Assembly (NCBI RefSeq): GCF_028583425.1
Contig: NC_072794.1
Location: 23,495,232 to 23,559,231 of the forward strand
Reading direction: 5' to 3'
Source of the DNA: Eublepharis macularius
Lineage: Eukaryota; Chordata; Lepidosauria; Squamata; Eublepharidae
Length of the DNA: 64,000 bases
A program made the position numbers and the translations under genes. Under the pieces are notes generated by a model. The model worked only from the letters and a program-made list of their open reading frames with translations, was not told the DNA's origin and ran no database searches. Every line of letters starts with the position of its first letter. The first letter of the stretch is position 1. Below, piece after piece: positions 55,319 to 64,000 of the stretch.

Positions 55319-56580
55319 GGACCCACAGGCATCTGTTCCATTCCTTCCATGTACATTCATTCCATGCATTCATGTCTACCAACTGAGGGCCTACTTTATG
55401 CATGACTGAGGGGGATCTAGTCTCTGTTGGGCTGCATTCCCTGATCCTACGATCACATAGCAGCTCCAAAAGACATGACAATCGGGGCCAAACTACGCGA
55501 CTCAGTGAAGAGCTGTAACTAAATTTCCTAGCACGTGTTTTTAAAAATCTTTCCCTCGTGTGCTATTTTCCCAATCAAACTCAGGATGAATAGAACATCC
55601 CTGGTTTATAGTGCTGCAGCAATGGTCGAAAGACAACTGAGGTGGAAGTGGCGACTCCTCTCCCTTGAGTGTGTGTGATGGCTCAGAAACGGGGATGATT
55701 TTGTGTTAAAATTCAAACTGCAGAACCTTCCAAAATCAAGGCTCTGCGCAGGCATGAAGCCCATTGGTATGAATGCTGAGGCCACAAAACACAAAAACAA
55801 CACACACACACAAGTTAATTCACTGAATATACATTACTGGCTCAACTTAAAGCAATCTTGCAGTTTCTGGAATACTTGGAGGAGGGGCTGGTATGTTTCT
55901 GTGGCACTTGTGTATCTATTCACGCGTTGGGAAGCCAGTAAGAACTGTTCAACTGGTCTAAAGTGTAAACTACAGGGGCGCGAACCAAACGGGCAATGCA
56001 GGTGGTCTGTGCATACATAAGGCCCCCCCCCCAGCTCAAATAAATTTGGCACTTGCGCCCACGTTGTAACAGAAAGCATCATAAACAGACAGGCTGAAAG
56101 CCATTAAAACAAATCGCTCTCCATGCAGTGCAGTAAAAAGTCTCAAGGGAGACATTTCCTGTGAGTATTTTGGACAGCAAAATGAACATGGAAAGGAATT
56201 ATTTGACCACCGTGGGAGGTCTGGGTTTTTCATGCCAAGTTTTCATGTTGCCAAATGTTATTCCTGTTCCGTGTAACACTTAAGACATTAGGATGTGGTC
56301 TGCCAAGTCATTTTTGAAGCTCAAGTACAGAACTAGTCAAAACGTGTGTCGGGGTATGTAGAATGTGAACTGGGATTAATATAACTTTGTTGTATTAATT
56401 AGATACAAAGGGTGGCATAGCTGCAAAGGCGGCCTGCTGTGATTCAAGAGTAGGCCCTAAGTACCCATCAGAAGGAAAATAACTCAGTCTCTGTGTTACA
56501 GAAATGAAACTTGTGGTTATTAACCTTATTTATTTTCGATTTATATTCCGCCCTCCCCACATTTTCAGCAGGCTCAGGAT
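55319..56580. other. Intergenic, nothing identified
   Basis: No gene or repeat recognised; an AC-rich run lies at 55801-55812. Confidence 0.35.
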
Positions 56581-56589
56581 GGAACCTTC

Positions 56590-56655
56590 CAGTGGGGTAG
56601 CCATATTAGTCTGTTGCAACAAGAAAATTTTCCATGGTACCTTAAGACTTAATTA
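56590..56655 (-). repeat. Hammerhead-family repeat, 3' terminal piece
   Basis: The reverse complement reads taaggtaccatgg and then cagactaatatggctacccc, matching the aaggtgctac ... cagactaacacggctaac end. Confidence 0.55.
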
Positions 56656-57036
56656 AGCAACTAAGAAGTTATTGAAAGAGATGGAGCCACCAATCCAAGG
56701 GACAAAAGGAGGAGGAACTTCAAGGCTGCACCGGAAAGAATGCAGTTTATTGAGTTAAGGATGGGTGGGCAACTGAAACTATTATCTGAAAAGAACCACG
56801 TATGATAGCCATACACTCTGTTTGCTGACATAAGTCACAGGGAAATAACTGTAGACAGAACTTCCCATCTCTGGGTTGGAAAGGCGAAAAGCACTGCTAG
56901 ATGCTGAGAGCTCAAGCGATTCCTTTCAGGAAATAGCTTTCAAGCACAAGCTATGCATGTTTCCTCAGGAGTAAGTTTCATGGGCCAATAGTCTCAGGTA
57001 AGTATACACAGGACTGCAGCCATATTTGATCTTGAG

Positions 57037-57250
57037 CAGGGCTTTTTTTTCTGGGAAAAGAGGTGGTGGAACTCAGTGGGTTGCCCGCGGAGAAAATGGT
57101 CACATGGCTGGTGGCCCCGCCCCCTGATCTCCAGACAGAGGGGAGTTTAGATTGCCCTCCGCGCGGCAAACTGGCGGTCACCAGCCATGTGACCATTTTC
57201 AAGAGGTTCCGGAACTCGTTCCACAGCGTTCCAGCTGAAAAAAATCCCTG
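57037..57250. mobile_element. 214-bp hAT-like MITE, family C
   Basis: Ends CAGGGCTTTTTTTTCTGG and AAAAAAATCCCTG. Perfect 8-bp flanks atcttgag at 57029-57036 and 57251-57258. Inner inverted segments: aaaatggtcacatggctggt versus accagccatgtgaccatttt. Confidence 0.93.
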
Positions 57251-57599
57251 ATCTTGAGAAACAAGAATTGACTGAGAATGCCTAAATATGTGCATACTTT
57301 GGAGGCAATTCTATGGGATTACCAGGTAACAAAGGAGTGTAAATTGCTACAGCCAAATTTTTACTATTCAATAGTAGTAAAATAACTTTTAAAAGGACAC
57401 AAACTTGAAGAATTCATGCTTCTTTCAGAATAAACTGTCCTAACACCTCTTCCAAGTTAAAGTCACAACAGTTTTTGCCCCTCTGTGTACCAACAATGCA
57501 ACGGCATCGATACAAAATATTATCATTTCCAATGGATATGTTACATGTGGTCACCATTTGGAAGGAATCCCACAGTAAGATGAAAACCAGCTTGGGATT

Positions 57600-58015
57600 T
57601 AAGAACTTTTATTCAAGAACATGGGGTCAGGGGATGGGGGGAGGGACGCACAACTCAGTTACATTTACTACCCAATTAAATTATTGCTCATAAACAAAGG
57701 AAAAGTTCAGTTCAAAACCGATGAGAGCTGGTCAGTCAGTAACTGTAAAAGCTTTTTTAAAATAGAAATTAAGATAGTTGCTTAATATACATAACAATGT
57801 TAACTTCCTAGTTAATAGATTTTTAATATTTGGCAAACACTGTACAAAAGAAAAGATAAAAGTGTTACTGAACAGCTCACATTTCTCTGGAGCAACACTT
57901 ACCAACGGAAATGTACTACACAACCTGTAAACACTACTATCATGCATTAAAGCCTTTCCTCAGCTACTCTTTTTCAAGAACATAGGTAGGGAGTAATCTA
58001 ACGCGGCAGATTGTT
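57600..58015 (-). other. KIFAP3: KIFAP3 3' UTR with AATAAA at 57613-57608
   Basis: AT-rich untranslated sequence after the TAA at 58016. The minus strand has AATAAA at 57613-57608, giving a UTR of about 410 bp. The end is inferred. Confidence 0.6.
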
Positions 58016-58297
<282 letters not shown>

Positions 58298-59127
58298 TCA
58301 CCTGCTGAAACAAATGCTCATGCAGTCTACCTGCGAGAATAAAAACATCGGAGAAGCGACACACACAAGTTTGCCCTTCCCGTCTGTAAACTGAGAAGTT
58401 GCAGTTCTTCTAGTTTACAGAAGAGGAATCATGATCTTATTTTACTTTGTGGTTCAAACATCTTGCGAGAGCAGGCTGTTCCTGTGAGTAGTTATTTCAT
58501 AGTGGGAAGGTGCAAAGAGAAGATGGGATCTAATAAAAAGAAAGCAGGAATTAGAGGATGGGAGAGACAGCACATGGCACCAGGAGCACAGCTCCAGAGA
58601 AGGACAAAATATTTCCGGCTACTAGCTACATATTGCAGGTGAAAGATGCTTGTATACAGCAATTTGTAACTCACCTGGGAAACAACCTCTCACAGCCCAC
58701 TGAAGGGACTAAACACAACAGGATCTACTCACAAGCAAATCTGCTTAAGAGCATATTTTCTTGGTGAAAGGCATCTTAAATTCGGGATATTCCTTAAGTA
58801 TACCCTTGCAAAGAACCTAGCCGCATGAACTAGCCAAATTCCATCAGCGATGACCTCATTTTCACAGGTTATGGTATTGTAGATAACGTTTTCATTCATT
58901 TTATCCTCTGGAAAATCTTGGCTGAATGTGAGGCATCCGTGTGGTTGATGAATCAAATGATCAAGAACAAGTTCAACAAATTCTGATAACCTGAAAGCAG
59001 GGCATTGACGTGTCCTGAATGCAGACAACCAGATCCCTCCATAGGCTCAGGCATTACACATGTTCTGTTCACCATTTCCACAGGCACTGCATAAGTTCTA
59101 TATATCGTTTATCTGTTCACACTTCTA

Positions 59128-59168
59128 AATTTTGTTAAGAATTCCATGGAGTAGTTCTTAACAAAATT
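59128..59168. repeat. Perfect 14-bp inverted repeat with 13-nt loop
   Basis: aattttgttaagaa at 59128-59141 and its reverse complement at 59155-59168. Confidence 0.8.
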
Positions 59169-59239
59169 AAAGACTGCAAACATATCAAAAGTATGGGGAA
59201 TGTGTAAAGGGATGGGAATGGCTTGGCTGCCCTGGCTTC

Positions 59240-60300
59240 ACCAGAATGCCAAGGGGAGTGCATCCCTGTTTATTCTCTTGGACCGTTTGGTGGCTTTGAA
59301 ACCATCAACTATGGAATCCTTCCGGAGCTGCTGGCTAGGCTGGGAATAGGGGTGCCGCACTACAGTTGTTACGCTCTTAGTTGGCCAGCCAACTCCAGAA
59401 GGTGGTCAAGGGGGGCTGCTTTACTTAGCCTTGTGGCATTTATGCTATGGTATCCCACAGGGATCTCACATCCTCCATGCTGTTTATCAAGGTCCTCCAG
59501 GGAACTGGGGGGAGATGTCTCCAAAATGCAGATGACAACTAGCTCTATTTCTTAATAGCTGAGTGAGTTGGGTCTGTGGAAGTCCTGAGCATGTGTCTGG
59601 AGGTGATGGGATGGATGCAGGCCAATAATCTAATATCCTTCTTTGAGGCAGAGCAAATTGTGCATTTTAACCACCTGCAATTTTTATGTTATTTCCAGGA
59701 TTTTATAGGCTGGAGTTGGGGGACTAGAGTGGTTTTTAATTTTATTGAATATTATATTTTTGTATTGGTTTTAACTGTTGTAATTGTTGGGAACCACTTT
59801 GAGGTCTTAATTGAAGAGAAGCGGTATAAAAATTAAATTTAAAAAAAACTGAACCTCAATCCAGATAAAACTGAGGAGCTGTTGGTCAACGGAGAAGCTA
59901 CTTGAGGAATGCAGAATCAGTCTGTCCTGAAGGTGGTTGCGAGCCCCTCCCTCATATCTTGAAGTGCTGCTGGATCCTGACCTGTGATTGGAGGCTCGGT
60001 TTTCCTTTTATCAGCTCTGGATTATCTGCCAACTATGCCTGTTCCTCAAAGAGCCCAACTTGGCCATGGTGATCCATGCCCCAATCACATCCAGGTTAGT
60101 AACATGCTCTACATGGAACTCCCTTTGACAACTGTCCAGAAACATCAATTGGTTCAAAATGTAGCTCCCAAGCTATTGTCAAGAGGGCAGCAAACAGGGA
60201 CTGTATCACCCCAGTACTGAAAGATCTTCTAGTTTCCTTGTGGATTCCAAAGTAGAGCTTATAGTATCCTGGTGGAAGGAAGATACATGGCTCCCTCTCC
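59240..60300 (+). mobile_element. L2-type LINE ORF2 fragment with internal insertion
   Basis: Plus-strand frames give INYGILPELLARLGIG and then, across frame breaks, ALWHLWYPTGISHPPCCLSR-like and QADDT-like reverse-transcriptase text. After 59850, LNPDKTEELLVN-like text continues. About 59628-59850 holds an inserted LINE 3' tail (gggaaccactttgaggtctt, aagcggtataaaaattaaat). The copy carries several frame breaks and is inactive. Confidence 0.75.
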
Positions 60301-60305
60301 ACTGA

Positions 60306-60380
60306 CAATGAACTCTGACTCACAAAAGCTTATGCTGAAATGAACTTGGTTAGTCTGAAAGGTACCAGTTTCAGACTCTC
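60306..60380 (+). repeat. Hammerhead-family repeat fragment
   Basis: actctgactcacaaaagctt, atgctgaaatgaacttggtt, agtctgaaaggtacc: same order as the 11223 unit. Confidence 0.5.
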
Positions 60381-60985
60381 CCAAATATTTGCATGCCCCC
60401 TTCTCATCCAGGGACTATTGGATCAGTCCTTAGCTAAGAACTCATTTTACTAGCACTGGATTGCTGGCCTGGTACACCACAGAATCGCTCCTGGTGGTGG
60501 AACTTTGGTGTTCAATCTCTTGCGCTTCTATGCCTTAGAAAAGGGGTTGAACAGCAGCCTGTTTAACTGCAAGGGAGCCCCTAGATGGCACACTCCCCAC
60601 ACTTCTGGATCACCATAGCCACTTCCAGCCATTTCCAATTGACTTCAACTTATTCCAAACAACTCCTGAACATATTTTTTAATTAGGAAAGGGAGGGGGG
60701 GAAATTATGGTTTCAATTATGTTCTGATCAAATCAATCCTTGATAAACTTGCAAGTAATTAGGTGCAGAGCCTTAGAAGTTAAAGCTTGAGATGTCCTAG
60801 CTGCCTCCAAACAGCTGATGTGTTTGTGCCAGAGAGCTGTAAGGACAGTGACTCAAGGCAGTCACAGTCTGGGATACTAAGCAATACAAAGGACTGAACT
60901 AGTTTATGCATTTTGATCATTCAATGGGCGGTAAATCTGGCCTTTTTGTGGCACAGTGGCTGTTCCACGGTTGGTCAGCTCCCAG

Positions 60986-61204
60986 TGGGGTTGCCAGCCT
61001 CCAGGTGGTGGCTGGAGATCTCCCGGAATTACAATTTATCCCCAACCAACAGAGATCAGTTCCCCTGGAGAAAATGTCTGCAGGGGAAGGTGGACTCTGT
61101 GACATTTTACCCAGATGAAGCTCCGCCCCTCCCAAACCCCACCCTCTCCAGGCCCCCCCGCCCCAAATCTCCAGGAATTTCCCAACCTGCAGCTGACAAC
61201 CCTA
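60986..61204. mobile_element. 219-bp hAT-like MITE, family B, inverted relative to 52011
   Basis: ggggttgccagcctccaggt at one end and gctgacaacccta at the other. Perfect 8-bp flanks gctcccag at 60978-60985 and 61205-61212. Confidence 0.9.
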
Positions 61205-61212
61205 GCTCCCAG

Positions 61213-62380
61213 ACTCGCAAGTCGTATTTGAAGTTTCACAATATGTGGGTATTTTAGCCGTCTGATGGAGGTGCAGTATTGTTGTGGAACCTCAGATGTT
61301 ACCTGTGCCAAACTGTTATTCTTTCCTACACACGGAGCCATGCAGGGAAGGGGGGGGGGCGTAGAATAATCAACACCCCAGGCAACAGATCAGCAGAAAG
61401 CCAACCCAGACAAGATGCTAAAGATCTGTATGTAGGACCTTCTGCAGTTTTAGAAGAAGGAGTTGTAGCTCCTGGCAGCTTTTGAAGATTAGGGAGGATT
61501 CTCCTCCCACACCTCTTCTAGCATTCAAACTACACACTCCTCCTGTAACTTCCAGTTCCCTTTGTGTATGGGAAATCTGAGTACAACCCCCTGACCTTGT
61601 GTCATCCCACCACCCCTGCAGAGTGAACTACAGCTCTGGAGGGGTGATTTTAAATCATGGAAGCAGTACTGGAGGAAAGTGTTAAACATCTTCTCATACA
61701 GCAATAAGGGGCTACTAATCGGCATTTATAAATCAGCACAACAGATTCTATCCACTGATTGTTCACATCATGTCTGATTTGGTCAAGCCTCCCAGGCACA
61801 CACGTGGTTCAAAGTTGCCCATTTTTTTTATTGTTAAAGCTCAGAGATCCATTCACTCCTGATTCTTAAGCAATGGCTGTCCAGAATTGTAACTGGCAGC
61901 CTAAAAGGTGTGAAACATGCATATGCCCAGAATTTATGCTCTCCACATAGGGGGAGTTATCCCAGAATAAATGACACCCTTGGAATAGCGAGGAGGCTTT
62001 AGAACGGCTGTGCAAATTCACAAAGGCTTCACCTTTATATGCTTATGAGCACAGGTTCCTGGTTCTCGGAGTGGGAGGTAGGAGGACGTGCCCAACCGAG
62101 ATCTGCGGTGCTATCCGTGCACAGAGTTCTCCCCCTACTCCATGTGGCTTGTGTGTCGTGGGAAACTGCGTGTTACAGAGTCATACAAGTGTCATACAAG
62201 AGTCTGGTAGAAACTAGCTGCTGACCGAGGCGCTTCTTGCCACGTTCTCTTGCTTCTCACCAAACTTTCTTTTCAGTTTATAAGAACACAGAAAATAATT
62301 ATTCAGAGTCTGTAACTGCTTCTGTACTAATCCATTGTGGGAAGACTCATCTAGCTTCTCAGCAACTATTTTTTAAAATA
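61213..62380 (-). other. KIFAP3 intron, nothing identified
   Basis: No recognisable element. Confidence 0.35.
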
Positions 62381-62381
62381 T

Positions 62382-62632
62382 AATAACAACAGCATTCGAT
62401 TTATATACCACCCTTCAGGATGACTTAACACCCACTCAGAGTGGTTTACAAAGTATGTTGTTATTATCCCCCCACAACAATCACCCTGTGAGGTGGATTG
62501 GGCTGAGAGAGCTCTGAGAGAGCTGGGACTGACCCAGGGTCACCCAGCTGGCTTCAAGTGGAGGAGTGGGGAATCAAACCTGGTTCTCTAGATTAGAGTC
62601 CCACACTCTTAACCACTACACCAAACTGGTAT
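62382..62632 (-). mobile_element. tRNA-derived SINE, antisense, full length
   Basis: Same family as 13469 and 20524: tataccacccttcaggatga, caatcaccctgtgaggtgga, ggaatcaaacctggttctct, caccaaactgg. Confidence 0.88.
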
Positions 62633-62639
62633 AAATGGT

Positions 62640-64000
62640 ATACACACACCCTCATGCCATCCCTTCCTCATGCAGTTTTTTGGACCCATAACTCTTATTT
62701 CCATTTTTTTAAAGGCTGTGCATCCACGCCTCCTAATAGCAGCAAACAGAAACATCAACAGACTTGCCCAGCAATGGACAGGGCACTGCAGCAACAGACC
62801 CCAAATGGACACAGATTCTGTTCACAGAATGGGCAGCCTTATTAATGGGATCATCATCAGTTGCCGGTTCAAAGCCATAGGCTTCCTCCTCCATATTGTT
62901 AACAAGCAAGCCATCTAATTCAAATTTAATATCCACCAAACACCATCTTTTAAACCCTTTTCATTTTTATATAGCCACTTATGTATACTCTGGTACTTTG
63001 CAGATCCTGGCTATAAGAAAAATTCCTGCTGTTTTGTACAACAGTTGCACCTCTGTGAAATAAAAATAAAAGGGTCAAAGATAAAACCAGTCACTTACTG
63101 GCATCTCTTAGCTCAAGTATAGGAGATCTGTGATTAACCTCTAGTTCCCTCTTTACAAGTAAGAAGCCCTTAGAAGATTAGGGGAATGGCACTCGTGGTG
63201 GTGGTGGGGGGGGGGGTTTAGCCCTTTCATCATGTCATTTCTCTGATTTAAATCACCATTTCTCAAGCTGCAATTTGCTGGGGGGGGGGGGAAGACTAGT
63301 AGGCACATGTCCTCCCTCCCTCCAAGAAGCTTAGTACAACTGGGGGAAATGAGGGATGTAGGAGTTTTATGTAGGATATTTACATGTGGCCTTTTCATTT
63401 CAAGAATGCTCACTCTCTTCCCAGGGCCATTTCCCTGATCTTCAAAGCTGCTACTTGGGACTTTTAGTTTTTTAAAAAGAGAGATCCAGAGAAGAACCCC
63501 GTTGTGGAACTTCCATGTCATATCCGGTTTGGCCCTTACGCAGTATTTGCAAAGTATCTGCCTCCGAATATTGCGGCATGTAATGGCAGGTCTTGAGGTA
63601 TTGCCTTCTCCTTGAGAGTGTTCCGGGATGACTGGGAGACATGGAGTTAAACAGAGAACAGCTTAGCTTAGCTAATTACTGTGAAATGCTAACCTCAGTT
63701 GCTGGATCATTTTGAGACCCTTTAAAATAGGAACTGTGTATTTTACCCCCCTGCACTCTTAATGATTTGTTTTTTTAGTCTGAAATCATTTCCAGCCATC
63801 GGTTATGCTTGTGGTCTTTACATATGCACTTCTCTCGAGCACAAATATTTCTTTTTCCTATTGGTCTGCCAGCCTTGTCAGAGCAAATTTCACTGTAAAC
63901 TGAAGGCCGATACTTAAAACCTCTTGGATTACTCGGGCTGCTAGCAGGATCTAGGACCTCTGCAGAGTGACAGCTGAGTTTTCTAATTTGCTTGTGCGGA
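62640..64000 (-). other. KIFAP3 intron, nothing identified
   Basis: G/T runs at 63206 and 63280. No KIFAP3 exon (for example ERPDLFYNSDG or DGRP-type text) was found. Confidence 0.35.

Noticed and set aside
62733-62939. Minus-strand open frame with an acidic stretch, considered as a KIFAP3 exon
   Set aside because: Does not match KIFAP3 as I recall it and lacks convincing splice borders.

Overview
This is vertebrate nuclear DNA, most likely from a squamate reptile (lizard or gecko). The exons are short and separated by large introns, with consensus GT/AG borders. The repeat background is L2- and CR1-type LINEs, L1 3' ends, tRNA-derived SINEs with LINE-like tails, a 5S rRNA-derived SINE, many short hAT-like MITEs and hammerhead-like, Penelope-type repeats. 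I infer the group from this mix and cannot name the species.

Three protein-coding genes are present, in the order and orientation I recall for human 1q24.2. (1) FIRRM (C1orf112), + strand, about 1-25.5 kb. Its 5' exons lie left of the window. Twenty coding exons are readable from 1015 to the stop at 25049, and their lengths sum to a whole number of codons (792 with the stop). (2) SCYL3 (PACE-1), - strand, about 25.5-52.95 kb. All thirteen coding exons are readable (49573 down to 25770) and join into 754 codons with the stop. A GC-rich promoter and a probable non-coding first exon lie at about 52.6-53.05 kb. (3) KIFAP3, - strand. Only its last coding exon (58016-58124) and 3' UTR are visible; 58.1-64 kb would be its last intron.

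FIRRM and SCYL3 converge tail to tail, with their likely polyadenylation signals only about 40 bp apart (25480 and 25524). FIRRM acts with FIGNL1 on RAD51 filaments, SCYL3 is a Golgi/ezrin-linked pseudokinase, and KIFAP3 is the cargo-adaptor subunit of kinesin-2. Nothing suggests they share a pathway; they are neighbours by conserved synteny.

The rest is intron and intergenic repeat. The most striking structures are a perfect 104-bp-armed inverted repeat just upstream of a FIRRM splice acceptor (11112-11326), and a second inverted repeat of the same family in SCYL3 (48732-48901). Both carry a hammerhead-ribozyme-like core. There are also several hAT-like elements with exact 8-bp target duplications, one of them holding a nested L1-type insertion, and a CpG-rich 161-bp hairpin at 7996-8156. 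I found no wholly new gene system. Coordinates were read by eye and may be off by a base or so.
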